Assembly (NCBI GenBank): GCA_019420305.1
Contig: JAHZHL010000029.1
Span: 124,001-188,000, forward strand
Direction: 5' to 3'
Source of the DNA: Bacillota bacterium
GTDB lineage: Bacteria > Bacillota > Clostridia > Peptostreptococcales > Anaerovoracaceae
DNA: 64,000 nucleotides
The notes beneath the pieces were generated by a model. That model saw only the letters and a list, made by a program, of their open reading frames with translations, had not been told where the DNA came from and did not search any database. Within the stretch, counting starts at the first letter, position 1. Each line of letters starts with the position of its first letter. Both the position numbers and the translations under genes were made by a program. Below are positions 16,624-25,018 of this stretch, piece after piece.

Positions 16624-17991
16624 TTCTGAAATTACATTTTTCACCCATTTTTTCGAGAAGAACCGTTTGGTAACCGCGATTCCTTTGACCACATCCTCCA
16701 GTTTCACTGCCAGAACCGCGAAGTAAATCGGCCACTGCAGAACCAGCGCGGTCAGAAAGGCCATCGGTACGCCGACGCACCATACAGCCAGCACTTCCGC
16801 CAGCATGGCGAATCTGGTATCTCCGCCGCAGCGCAGAACGCCGGTCACATTCACCGCGTTATAAACAGTAAGCCACATCGTACATCCATATACGATCAGA
16901 ATTAACAGAGCAAAATGGGCTCCCCGATCCGTAAACTCGAAGAGACTTAACAGCGGCTTTCCGAAAACAATCAGCAGACCTCCCGCGGCAAGACCGATCA
17001 CCAGTCCGATTTTGACCATTTTTTTCGCGAGCTGATACGCGTAATCCAGCTTTCCTTCGCCCAGTTTTTGCCCCACCAGAATCAGGGTAGCGTCGCCGAT
17101 ACTGAAAGCTGCCATAATGAAAAGGTTATTGATGGTACTGCAAGCCTGAACCGCCGCGCCTTCCGTTACGCCGATGCGGGCGAAAGCCGCCACATATAGA
17201 GACGTTCCCAGTCCCCACATAGTTTCGTTGATCGTTGTCGGTACCGCGTTTTTTACGATTTTAACGGCAGACGACTTTGTATAGCTGAAAAATTCCCGAA
17301 TCGGACCGCAAAGCTTATTTTTACGCCCAAACACCATATAAAGAATCAGTGACATTTCAAGTCCCCTGGCAATCATCGTCGCCAGCGCCGCACCAGCGAC
17401 GCCCAGTTTTGGAGCGCCCCAGCTGCCGAAGATCAGCAGGTAATTCAAAAAAGTGTTGGTCAAAAACGCCGCTCCGCTGATATAAAGAGGGATCCTTGTC
17501 TGCTGGGTCGCCCGCAGCGCTGAAGTGAAAGGAACCGTCACCGCGGTAAACAGAAAAGCGGGCGCGCAGGCGCGGACATAGCCGCTTCCCAGTTCGATGA
17601 TTTCCGGAAAGCGGGTAAAAATCCGCAGCACATAGTGGGGAAAAATCAGGGCAGTCAGGAAAAACAACATACTGACACTGACCGTAACCGTAAGGGCAAA
17701 TCCTACCGTCTTCCGGATATTGTGAAAATCCTTCACACCGAAATACTGCGCCATAAAGGTAGCCGATCCGCCGGTAAACCCATACAGAAGCATCCAGTGG
17801 ACAAAATAAAACTGCACCGAGACGCCCACCGCATTGAGCTCCGCTTCTCCGAGACTTCCCACCATAAGATTGTCTACCAGATTGAGAGATGATCCGATGA
17901 GACTTTGCAGCGCAATCGGGAGCGCTACAGCCGCCATCGTTTTTAACAGCAATTTATTATTGATCGTATTCAGAGTTGCTTCCTTTTTCAT
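16621..17991 (-). CDS. MATE-family multidrug/metabolite exporter
   Basis: The 456-residue membrane protein has about 12 hydrophobic segments in two halves, as in MATE exporters (for example ALQSLIGSSLNLVDNLMVGSLGE near the N-terminus). It probably uses a sodium or proton gradient to export cationic compounds; the substrate is unknown. It starts with ATG at 17991 inside the 3' end of the preceding transferase gene (35-bp overlap), with only a weak ribosome binding site (AAAGAAG). Its stop codon lies in one copy of the 26-bp repeat. Confidence 0.9.
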   Translation of the reverse strand: MKKEATLNTINNKLLLKTMAAVALPIALQSLIGSSLNLVDNLMVGSLGEAELNAVGVSVQFYFVHWMLLYGFTGGSATFMAQYFGVKDFHNIRKTVGFALTVTVSVSMLFFLTALIFPHYVLRIFTRFPEIIELGSGYVRACAPAFLFTAVTVPFTSALRATQQTRIPLYISGAAFLTNTFLNYLLIFGSWGAPKLGVAGAALATMIARGLEMSLILYMVFGRKNKLCGPIREFFSYTKSSAVKIVKNAVPTTINETMWGLGTSLYVAAFARIGVTEGAAVQACSTINNLFIMAAFSIGDATLILVGQKLGEGKLDYAYQLAKKMVKIGLVIGLAAGGLLIVFGKPLLSLFEFTDRGAHFALLILIVYGCTMWLTVYNAVNVTGVLRCGGDTRFAMLAEVLAVWCVGVPMAFLTALVLQWPIYFAVLAVKLEDVVKGIAVTKRFFSKKWVKNVISE

Positions 17992-19108
17992 TCAAATGTT
18001 CTTCTTTCCGATGTTTTTTCTCTTTATTCTCCCTTTCTTCCTGTTTTCGGATATTTACCGCATTAATCTCCACTTTCTTGTTGCTGGTATCTGAAAGCAG
18101 CACGTACAACAGCATGATCACAATCGCAAGAAGACCCAGGCAATCCACCATGAGCTCTCTGCTGTACTCTACCGCGACTACCCCCATAATCGCGCTGATA
18201 CAATACATAATCATCACCGATCTGCGCTGTCCGAACCCTGCCCGCATGATACGATGATGCAGATGCTCTTTATCCGCTACTACAATGGACTGTTTCTTTA
18301 AGATCCTCCTGAGAATCGCGAAAGCGGTATCAAAAATAGGCAGTCCCAGTACCAGCGTCGGAATCGCCACCGATACCACGGTTACGCTTTTTACCGGCTG
18401 AATCAAGGAAAATGTAGCCAGGCAGAATCCAAGAAACTGCGATCCGCCGTCCCCCATAAAAATTTTCGCAGGATGAAAGTTATATGGGAGAAATCCCAAC
18501 GCGCCGCCGGCGATGGTAAGCATCGCGGTAGCCGCTACATAATGTCCGTGTATATATCCCGCATACGCGATACAAAGGGAGGCAATCGCCGTAATTCCCG
18601 CAGCCAGTCCGTCCAGACCATCTACCAGATTGATGGCGTTTGTAATCGCTACAATCCAGAAAATCGTCAGAATAAACGTCACAACATTGCTCATAACGAT
18701 GTCGCTTCCCTCCAAAAAACGGCTGACAAATTCCAGACGGATTCCGGAAGCATAAACAATGCACGCGCAGACAAACTGCCCCAGGAATTTAAACTTGGGA
18801 CTGATATCCCGCAAATCATCAATTACTCCGAATAGATAGATCAGCGCTCCTCCGAGCAGAATTCCTCCGATATTTTTGTCCGGAATAAAGGCCGGCATAA
18901 TAAAAATCAGCGTTGCCGCCATAATTCCGATGAACATTGCCATTCCCCCAAATCGGGGAATGGGTTTGCAATGCACTCTTCTTTCATCCTTTGGGATATC
19001 CATGGCTCCGATTTTCGGCGCCAGCCAGATGGCCAGCGGCGTAAATAAAAGCGCCAGCATAAAGGACGTAAGAAAAGACGCCCATAATACAAAATAATTG
19101 GCCTCCAC
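17957..19108 (-). CDS. Undecaprenyl-phosphate GlcNAc-1-phosphate transferase (TagO/WecA/MraY family)
   Basis: This polytopic membrane enzyme transfers a sugar-1-phosphate to undecaprenyl phosphate, the first step of wall teichoic acid or other envelope glycans. Family motifs are DDLRDISPKFKFLGQ, NAINLVDGLDGLAAGI and KIFMGDGGSQFLGF. I take GTG at 19108 as the start because AGGAG lies 10 bp upstream and it follows the comEB stop by two bases; longer in-frame upstream sequence is antisense-like and charged. This gives 383 residues, the last 40 being a charged tail. It is downstream of truA and comEB in one operon. Confidence 0.9.
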   Translation of the reverse strand: MEANYFVLWASFLTSFMLALLFTPLAIWLAPKIGAMDIPKDERRVHCKPIPRFGGMAMFIGIMAATLIFIMPAFIPDKNIGGILLGGALIYLFGVIDDLRDISPKFKFLGQFVCACIVYASGIRLEFVSRFLEGSDIVMSNVVTFILTIFWIVAITNAINLVDGLDGLAAGITAIASLCIAYAGYIHGHYVAATAMLTIAGGALGFLPYNFHPAKIFMGDGGSQFLGFCLATFSLIQPVKSVTVVSVAIPTLVLGLPIFDTAFAILRRILKKQSIVVADKEHLHHRIMRAGFGQRRSVMIMYCISAIMGVVAVEYSRELMVDCLGLLAIVIMLLYVLLSDTSNKKVEINAVNIRKQEERENKEKKHRKEEHLNEKGSNSEYDQ

Positions 19109-19110
19109 GT

Positions 19111-19596
19111 TTACTGATCTCCTAACATTACGATTTTCAATCCGGCCTCTGCCAGAATATCGACAGACATCTGATCGGGATATCCTTCTTTTACCACAAT
19201 TCTCTTGATCCCCGCGTTGATAATCATCTTCGCGCAGATGATACACGGCTGGTTGGTAATATAAATCGTAGCTCCCTCGATGCTATGTCCCAGGGTAGCT
19301 GCCTGAATAATCGCGTTTTGTTCCGCGTGAAGCGCCCTGCACAGTTCATGCCGCTCACCCGAAGGAATTCCCAGCTGCTGGCGGAGGCATCCGCCTTCCC
19401 GCTGCCCGCAGTGTTCCAGCCCCCGGGGAGCCCCGTTATATCCTGTGGCGATAATATGTCTGTCCTGAACAATTACCGCACCAACCTGTCTGCGCAGACA
19501 GGTTGAGCGCTTTGCCGTCAGGATCGCCATTTCCATAAAATACTCGTCCCACCCGGGCCGTTCATTCATCATATCCTGGTACCTCCTGTAATTCAT
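19111..19596 (-). CDS. comEB: Deoxycytidylate (dCMP) deaminase, ComEB type
   Basis: dCMP deaminase converts dCMP to dUMP for thymidylate synthesis. The 161-residue protein has the zinc site in two parts, LHAEQNAIIQAA (His and catalytic Glu) and PCIICAKMI (two Cys). An extra N-terminal zinc/allosteric loop is suggested by HCGQREGGCLRQQ. It overlaps the 3' end of truA by 35 bp. Confidence 0.93.
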   Translation of the reverse strand: MNYRRYQDMMNERPGWDEYFMEMAILTAKRSTCLRRQVGAVIVQDRHIIATGYNGAPRGLEHCGQREGGCLRQQLGIPSGERHELCRALHAEQNAIIQAATLGHSIEGATIYITNQPCIICAKMIINAGIKRIVVKEGYPDQMSVDILAEAGLKIVMLGDQ

Positions 19597-20359
19597 AGTA
19601 CACCTCCATCAGATAAAGCCCCTGGGGCGGCGCCGTATGCCCGGCGTTCTGCCTGTCTCTGCCGCGAATCACAGAGTCCATTGACATCGGAGTCCGCTTT
19701 CCCAGACCTGTCTCCACTAACGTTCCTGTTATAATTCGCACCATATTATATAAAAAACCGTCGCCTGTCACACGGATAGAAATATCTTCTCCCTCCCGAA
19801 GGACATCAGTCTTGTAGATCGTGCGTACGGTTGTTTCCCTCTCCGTACCTCCGGATGCCTGAAAACACTGGAAATCATGGGTTCCCTCAATCCTGGAAGC
19901 CGCAAGGCGCATTGCCTCTTCATCCAGCGGTTCCCGAATCGCGTAGCAGTAGTTGCGCAGAAACAGATCCGGCTCCTTAGAGTTGTGTATTTTGTAAAGA
20001 TAGGTTTTTCCCTTTGCGTTAAAACGGGCATGAAAATCCGCCGGCATCTCCCGGACCTCTTTAATCCGGATCGGTCCGGTTGCCGCTTTCCCCCGCATTC
20101 CTCCGGCGATCCGGTTGTTTACCGCCAGCGCGAGCTTGTCCGTTGGAATTCCGAATTCTCCTGAGAAACTTGCCCGCTGACCATACGCGTGAACCCCCGC
20201 GTCCGTACGGCTGGTTCCGTTTACCTGAATTTTTTTACCCAGAACCGCGCTGAGCGCATCTTCCAGCGTCCCCTGAATCGTAGGAACCCCGGGCTGTCTC
20301 TGCCATCCGAAAAAACCGGTGCCGTCGTATTCAATTTTCAGCAGAAAATTCCGTTCCAT
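19562..20359 (-). CDS. truA: tRNA pseudouridine(38-40) synthase
   Basis: TruA makes pseudouridine at positions 38-40 of the tRNA anticodon stem. The 265-residue protein has the catalytic Asp in NGTSRTDAGVHAYGQ and a conserved start, KIEYDGTGFFGWQRQ. It is followed by comEB (35-bp overlap) and preceded by yhbY (14 bp), forming a small operon with two RNA-related genes. Confidence 0.96.
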   Translation of the reverse strand: MERNFLLKIEYDGTGFFGWQRQPGVPTIQGTLEDALSAVLGKKIQVNGTSRTDAGVHAYGQRASFSGEFGIPTDKLALAVNNRIAGGMRGKAATGPIRIKEVREMPADFHARFNAKGKTYLYKIHNSKEPDLFLRNYCYAIREPLDEEAMRLAASRIEGTHDFQCFQASGGTERETTVRTIYKTDVLREGEDISIRVTGDGFLYNMVRIITGTLVETGLGKRTPMSMDSVIRGRDRQNAGHTAPPQGLYLMEVYYELQEVPGYDE

Positions 20360-20372
20360 TCCTCATCCTTTC

Positions 20373-20681
20373 TCAGGCTTTCGGAAGAACAATCTGTTTT
20401 CCCTTCTTCTTTTGTTCCTCCGACGCCCTGTAAAGGACGAACTTATGGCCAATCGCCTGTACAAACTCCGCGTTTAACTCTTCCGCCAGCTGATTGGCCG
20501 TTTCTTTTGGCGAAAGCTCGCATCCTTCCTGCAGCTTTACCTTCACCAGTTCCCGCGACTCAAATCCGGTTACCAGTTCCTTTTTTATATTCTCAGTCAG
20601 ACCGCCTTTTCCTAAAAAAACAGTTGGCTCAAGACGATGGGCCAGCTTTTTCAGAAAACTCCTCTGTTTACCTGTTAACAT
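20373..20681 (-). CDS. yhbY: YhbY/YqeI-type CRM-domain RNA-binding protein
   Basis: The 102-residue protein matches the single-domain CRM (YhbY) family: LTGKQRSFLKKLAH at the start, the GKGGLTENIKKE loop (GxxG-type RNA contact) and QAIGHKFVLYR near the end. Members bind ribosome precursors. It starts with ATG at 20681 with AAAGGGAG upstream. Confidence 0.93.
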   Translation of the reverse strand: MLTGKQRSFLKKLAHRLEPTVFLGKGGLTENIKKELVTGFESRELVKVKLQEGCELSPKETANQLAEELNAEFVQAIGHKFVLYRASEEQKKKGKQIVLPKA

Positions 20682-20694
20682 TCAAACTCTCCCT

Positions 20695-20934
20695 TTAACT
20701 TCCTTCTATTTTATCCCCTGCCTGTGAAAACCCTGTGAAATCCGCTCCCTCCCAAACAGAACCCGCTGCTTCGCGGAACGGCTCCCCCTCTTTGTATCCA
20801 CCTGTCTCAAAACCAGCGTTCCGGATACAAAACTTTCCCATTCGGGCAGACATCTTCCCGGAAAATCCCGAAAACGCATCCAAATCCTCCGCTTTCAAAC
20901 CCACAATCCCATAACTTTTGTATCCACCGCGCAT
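20695..20934 (-). other. Small open reading frame over repeat element A (79 codons, probably not a real gene)
   Basis: ATG at 20934 has AGAGG seven bases upstream and opens a 79-codon frame through both hairpins of repeat element A. The predicted peptide is Gly-rich with no recognised domain. The equivalent frame in element B begins one base differently relative to the hairpin arm and is read in another phase, so a shared protein is unlikely. I list it because the start lies in the hairpin loop in both copies. Confidence 0.2.
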
Positions 20935-20956
20935 AAAACAGCCTCTCAGGATACAA
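20791..20956. repeat. Repeat element A: two TTGTATCC/GGATACAA hairpins, 165 bp
   Basis: Each hairpin spans 39 bp (8-bp arms, 23-bp loop): 20792-20830 and 20918-20956, separated by 87 bp. A second element at 45838-46002 has exactly the same geometry with a largely different interior. Outer flanks also share GTATCCAC and GATACAAAACTT. It lies between yhbY and the prepilin peptidase gene. The stretch 20957-21045 outside it holds nothing else I recognise. Confidence 0.85.
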
Positions 20957-21045
20957 TCCCCCTTACTTGCCATCCGCACGGCCTCCGCAGAACCCTCCGA
21001 GGACAAGTTGCCGGAGTGAAACCTCTTCTCTATTATATATGAAAT

Positions 21046-21747
21046 CTACATTTTTACAAGCAAAGGCCAGACAATTACCACATAAAAAATCCCGGCACCG
21101 CAGATATACGGCCCCAGCGGCACCATATCCTCCTTTTTGATTTTCCGCATCAGCAGCAGAACCGAAAAAATAACCGCGCTTCCTACGGCCGATAAAACCA
21201 GCACCCACAGCGTCCCCCGAAAACCAAGGGCCAGCCCTGCCGCCGCAAATAATTTTACATCGCCGAATCCTAAGGTTTCCTTTTTCAGAATCAATTTTCC
21301 AATCAGAGCGGAAGCAAGCATCACCCCGCCGCCCAGCAGCATCCCCCACATCGGCTGCAGAAAGCTGCTGTGGAAAGGAATAAATCCCAGCGCGGAAATC
21401 GCCGTCAGAATGACAAACTGATCCGGAATGATCCCGTACTTTTTATCCGCTAATCCGATTTCAAGCAAAGCCCAGCAGAAGACAACCGCCGCCGCGGCGA
21501 AGGTCCAGTCTTCAACCACAAGGCGAATCCCTCCCGCCATAAAAAATCCGGAAAACACCCACTTCCACGGAAACCCCTTTACCCGTTGCTGATGCGGATC
21601 CTTCAACGCTTCATCCGGCTTCTGACCGTAATCACACAGCCACTGCGCCGGGATCTTATTAAAGATATAGACGGCCGCGTGACCCGCGAAAATTCCGACA
21701 ACAACAGCTCCGCAGATCTTCGCCAGAAGTATTATCATATCCAGCAT
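21046..21747 (-). CDS. Prepilin peptidase (A24 family, type IV leader peptidase)
   Basis: This polytopic membrane aspartic protease of the PilD/ComC type cuts prepilin leader peptides. It shows one catalytic Asp in ADKKYGIIPDQF and the second in GFGDVKLFAAAGLALGF (the GxGD motif). I use ATG at 21747, which has AAAGGAG upstream (233 residues); the in-frame extension to 21810 is Lys/Arg-rich and has no ribosome binding site. The N-terminal cytoplasmic Cys domain of long PilD enzymes is absent, as in many small members. No pilin genes are in view. It is divergent from the sensor kinase gene, with Spo0A-like boxes between. Confidence 0.88.
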   Translation of the reverse strand: MLDMIILLAKICGAVVVGIFAGHAAVYIFNKIPAQWLCDYGQKPDEALKDPHQQRVKGFPWKWVFSGFFMAGGIRLVVEDWTFAAAAVVFCWALLEIGLADKKYGIIPDQFVILTAISALGFIPFHSSFLQPMWGMLLGGGVMLASALIGKLILKKETLGFGDVKLFAAAGLALGFRGTLWVLVLSAVGSAVIFSVLLLMRKIKKEDMVPLGPYICGAGIFYVVIVWPLLVKM

Positions 21748-21803
21748 GTTCCCAATCTCCTTTTTCCTTTTCTTTTTCCTTGTGTCCCTCCATTCTACCA
21801 ATA

Positions 21804-21852
21804 TCGACAAAATACCTCAAGGGATTTCTTTAAACTCGGAATTTGTCGAAAA
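21804..21852. promoter_or_regulatory. Two Spo0A-box-like sites in the divergent region
   Basis: TTTGTCGAAAA at 21842-21852 (plus strand) matches the 0A box TGTCGAA exactly. TTTGTCGA on the minus strand at 21804-21811 is a second, 7-of-8 site. They sit between the prepilin peptidase gene and the hybrid kinase gene. Control by Spo0A is inference. Confidence 0.5.
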
Positions 21853-21929
21853 TCTCATGTGGATTTTTGTCTTTTTTCCTTTTAAAATCTACCTATATAG
21901 AATTTTTTCAGAGAATTGGGGGTATTATT

Positions 21930-23903
21930 ATGTTGGGAGAAATACTAGTTGTTTTAAATGTTCTGCTTTTTTCCGCGCTCATTGGATGCGGAGCCTGGAT
22001 TCTGCATACCATTCGTACAATGAGCGCGTATAAGACTCTGTCCGCCTCAATGCTGAAACATATGGACGGCGGGATTGCGCTCATTGATGCGGCCGATCGT
22101 TTTGAGTTCGCCAGCCCTCATTTTTGTGAGCTCCTTCGTCTGGACAACCCTTCCATTGCCGGATGTGAAATCGCGAAACTGCTTCCGGGGGATATTTACC
22201 GGATGATTATGGAATACCGCGTCTCAGAACCGGACACGGGGAATCGAACGCTTACACAGACGGTGCAGTTTCAGGGTTCGCATATTCAGACCACCGTATT
22301 CTCTGTACACAGCGGAAAACGCGGTACCAGATGTGTCATTTCCCTTGAAGACCGAACGCAGCAGGTTTTAATGGAGCAACAGTTATCCAACAGAATTGAT
22401 GAAATCCAGTTTCTGTTGAAAACAAAGGAGACACTGCTTTCCAATCTGTCTCATGAGCTGCGTACACCGCTGAACGCGATCGTCGGCCTGAATCATATTC
22501 TGGAAGAGTCGCAGCTCACGAAAAGGCAGCATGAAATTGTATCCAAGATTCATGTTTCCGCGGATCATCTGACGTCTCTGCTCAATGACATCCTGGACTT
22601 TTCCATGCTGAAAAATGAGAAACTGACGCTAAACCCATCCCCTTTCCGATTAAAGGATTTTTTAGAAAGGATTACCGAAAAATTTTCATCAGCAGCAGAA
22701 AAAAAAGGAATTCGGATTCTCACAAACTACCGGTTTGATCCGGATCTTTGTCTGCGGCTTGATCCTCTCCGCATGGAGCAGGTACTGTCAAATTTGCTGA
22801 AAAACGCCTGCGAATTTACTAATGTCGGTTTCATCCGAATCCGTGTCTGCGTACTCAAGGAGTTTCAGGATACGATCTCCCTGAAATTTTCAGTAGAGGA
22901 TACCGGTATCGGGCTCAGTAGCGAAGAGCTCACCGATGTTTTTACAGAATTTCATCAGGTAGAGGGGAATCTGACCAAAACACACCAGGGTTCCGGACTG
23001 GGACTTCCCATCTGCCGTTCGCTGGTGGAACGCATGGGCGGCGCCATATGGGCTGAAAGCAAAAAAGGAATGGGTTCCACGTTCTTCTTTACAATCACCG
23101 CGCCCAAGTACTACAGTTCCTCTGACTCCGGAGGACAGCTGATTCCTGTCCTGCATGGACGCAGGCAGCGGATTCTGGTTGTAGAAGATACGCAGATTAA
23201 TTACGACGTTGTGGAAGAATTGCTTTCCAAAGTGAATCTCTGTTGCGAACACGCGCCTTCCGGACCCGCTGCTCTTGATATGTGCGGGGAGCGCGATCCA
23301 TCCTACTACAAAGTTATCCTGATGGATATTCATATGCCAATGATGGACGGTTACGAAACCTCCAGAAAGCTGAAAGAAATGGGGATTTCCGCTCCAATCC
23401 TGGCGCTGACGGCAACAAATATGAATCGGGAAACCCTTCAAAAGCACGGAGACCTCTTTGAGACTGTTATCCTCAAACCGTTTAAATACACGCAGCTTTA
23501 CAGCGCGCTGCGCCCTTATATCGAAGACCGCCCTGTTCCCTCCGTGCCTTCTTTTCATCAACATTCTGAGGAGTCATATTCCAGAGAAGACCCTTACGCA
23601 GGGAAGAAGGAGGCAATCGAAAATCTTGGAGGCAGCCGCGCTCTGTACGAAAAGCATCTCGCAAAATTTAAAAAAAATTACGCGGAAGCCGGAGAACAGA
23701 TGGAAAGCCACTTGACTTCAGGGGACAGAAACGAAGCCAGAATATTGGCCCACTCCGTAAAAGGCCTTGCCGGAACCCTGGGCCTTACTTATCTGGCCCG
23801 TTCAGCCGGCGATCTGGAATCCGCGATTACCTGCGGAGCTCCGGATCTCGACTGCGAGATGCGCGCGTTCTGTGATCGGCTGGCTCAGGTTGTAGATGGC
23901 TGA
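21930..23903 (+). CDS. Hybrid sensor histidine kinase (TM-PAS-HisKA-HATPase-REC-Hpt)
   Basis: A complete phosphorelay in one protein. It has an N-terminal membrane helix (about residues 5-30), a PAS-like sensor (residues 45-160) and the phospho-acceptor LSHELRTPLNAIVG. An ATPase domain (NLLKNACEF, DTGIGLS, GSGLGLPICRSL), a receiver (VVEDTQIN, VILMDIHMPMMDGYE, LALTATN) and a C-terminal Hpt domain (LAHSVKGLAGTLG) follow. I chose ATG at 21930 because GGGGG lies eight bases upstream (658 residues, ending just past the stop of the next convergent gene). Earlier in-frame codons lack a binding site. The output partner is not in the window. The 0A boxes upstream raise the possibility of a link to sporulation or stationary phase. 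Confidence 0.93.
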   Translation: MLGEILVVLNVLLFSALIGCGAWILHTIRTMSAYKTLSASMLKHMDGGIALIDAADRFEFASPHFCELLRLDNPSIAGCEIAKLLPGDIYRMIMEYRVSEPDTGNRTLTQTVQFQGSHIQTTVFSVHSGKRGTRCVISLEDRTQQVLMEQQLSNRIDEIQFLLKTKETLLSNLSHELRTPLNAIVGLNHILEESQLTKRQHEIVSKIHVSADHLTSLLNDILDFSMLKNEKLTLNPSPFRLKDFLERITEKFSSAAEKKGIRILTNYRFDPDLCLRLDPLRMEQVLSNLLKNACEFTNVGFIRIRVCVLKEFQDTISLKFSVEDTGIGLSSEELTDVFTEFHQVEGNLTKTHQGSGLGLPICRSLVERMGGAIWAESKKGMGSTFFFTITAPKYYSSSDSGGQLIPVLHGRRQRILVVEDTQINYDVVEELLSKVNLCCEHAPSGPAALDMCGERDPSYYKVILMDIHMPMMDGYETSRKLKEMGISAPILALTATNMNRETLQKHGDLFETVILKPFKYTQLYSALRPYIEDRPVPSVPSFHQHSEESYSREDPYAGKKEAIENLGGSRALYEKHLAKFKKNYAEAGEQMESHLTSGDRNEARILAHSVKGLAGTLGLTYLARSAGDLESAITCGAPDLDCEMRAFCDRLAQVVDG

Positions 23904-24514
23904 AGTTCTTCCATCCGGATCACCGAGACTTCATAAGCTACCTTTGTACATATTTCTCCGACGTTACTTCGTTTTTTGTATTCGCGGCTCTGAATCCTTC
24001 CCTCGATCAGCAGTTTGCAGCCTACCGCCAGAGTTCCTCCGTAGGCTGCATTCCTTCCCCAAGCGATACACGGAATATAATCGGACTTATTATACATCCG
24101 GTTTACCGCCAGCATAAGATCACAGATTTCCCTTCCAAGCGGCGAAGTTCTCCGGATCGGAGGTTTACAGACATAACCTTCCAAACAGATCCGGTTTTCA
24201 TGTGGATGCGCTTCTTCCAGCAGTTCCAGTTCTCGCACAAATACCACCACGTTCAGATGGTTCTTCCCTTCCCTCTCCTGATTGTAAGTACGCACCTGAC
24301 CCGCTATTCTTACCGTCCTCTCCGGCTTCAGATCCATATTCCCAATCAGACGTTCGGATATCATCAGCCTTATGTCATCCTCATATCCGCTTTTCCGCAG
24401 AATGCCCACCAACAGAATATAAAACGCTTCCCCGTACGTTTTGTGGCTGAATTCCAGTTCGGACAGGACTGTTCCAACCAGCTGCGCGCTGTTTCCTTCC
24501 AGAATCTTTTCCAT
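23885..24514 (-). CDS. Single-stranded DNA-binding (OB-fold) family protein
   Basis: The 209-residue protein has an SSB-like OB fold in its C-terminal half (ICDLMLAVNRMYNKSDYIPCIAWGRNA, then LLIEGRIQSREY). A related beta-rich segment fills the N-terminal half (VRIAGQVRTYN). It lacks the acidic C-terminal tip of true SSB and ends in QPSTT, so it is probably an accessory SSB-like protein. The last 19 bp overlap the convergent kinase gene. Its ribosome binding site lies in the stem of the terminator just upstream. Confidence 0.75.
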   Translation of the reverse strand: MEKILEGNSAQLVGTVLSELEFSHKTYGEAFYILLVGILRKSGYEDDIRLMISERLIGNMDLKPERTVRIAGQVRTYNQEREGKNHLNVVVFVRELELLEEAHPHENRICLEGYVCKPPIRRTSPLGREICDLMLAVNRMYNKSDYIPCIAWGRNAAYGGTLAVGCKLLIEGRIQSREYKKRSNVGEICTKVAYEVSVIRMEELQPSTT

Positions 24515-24566
24515 AAAAAATCCCCCTAAAGCAAAGTATCTCTAAAATATATTGCTTTTGGGGGAT
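24515..24566 (-). terminator. Terminator hairpin overlapping the ribosome binding site of the SSB-like gene
   Basis: A 15-bp stem with one mismatch (24520-24534 with 24552-24566) is followed on the minus strand by TTTTTT and, at once, by the ATG at 24514. The only Shine-Dalgarno sequence, AGGGGGA, is the 3' arm of the hairpin. It terminates the upstream GNAT/lipid kinase transcript and could also limit translation of the SSB-like gene. Confidence 0.75.
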
Positions 24567-24571
24567 AATTA

Positions 24572-25018
24572 TTACTGAAAATCCAGTTTCATCACTTCCG
24601 GATGGCAGTTCTTTCCATACTGCGGACAGGTCAGACATTCGAAAAAGTTGGGAGCGTCCTCCCTCGCCACAGTCTGAAATCCATTCTTACGGAAAAACTC
24701 CGGTGCGCGCGCCACCAGGTAAATGCTGGTTCCACCTCTTGACAAGGTTTCCTCTATGGCTTTATCTAAGAGGATCTTTCCGATTTTCAGCTTCCGGTAA
24801 AGCTTTTCAACCGCGATTCCGTCAATGATGAACTCACCTTCCCGTTTTGCCAGAACCAAAGCTGCAATCAGATGTCCGTCCTCGCCATGAGTAACCTGCC
24901 AGCATTTCACCAGATCCGTAGGCACCGGTTCTTCTTCCGAAAATTCCAGCTCATTTTCAATGAAGAAGGGTACCAGTTTTTCATAGTCTTTTGTTTCACT
25001 CATTCTGAAATTAATCAT
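24572..25018 (-). CDS. GNAT-family N-acetyltransferase
   Basis: The 148-residue protein has the acetyl-CoA-binding pattern (IDGIAVEKLYRKLKIGKILLDKAI) of GNAT enzymes. A short Cys-rich tail, ECLTCPQYGKNCHPEVM, could bind a metal. The substrate is unknown. It begins one base before the lipid kinase gene ends, so the two are co-transcribed. Confidence 0.85.
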   Translation of the reverse strand: MINFRMSETKDYEKLVPFFIENELEFSEEEPVPTDLVKCWQVTHGEDGHLIAALVLAKREGEFIIDGIAVEKLYRKLKIGKILLDKAIEETLSRGGTSIYLVARAPEFFRKNGFQTVAREDAPNFFECLTCPQYGKNCHPEVMKLDFQ

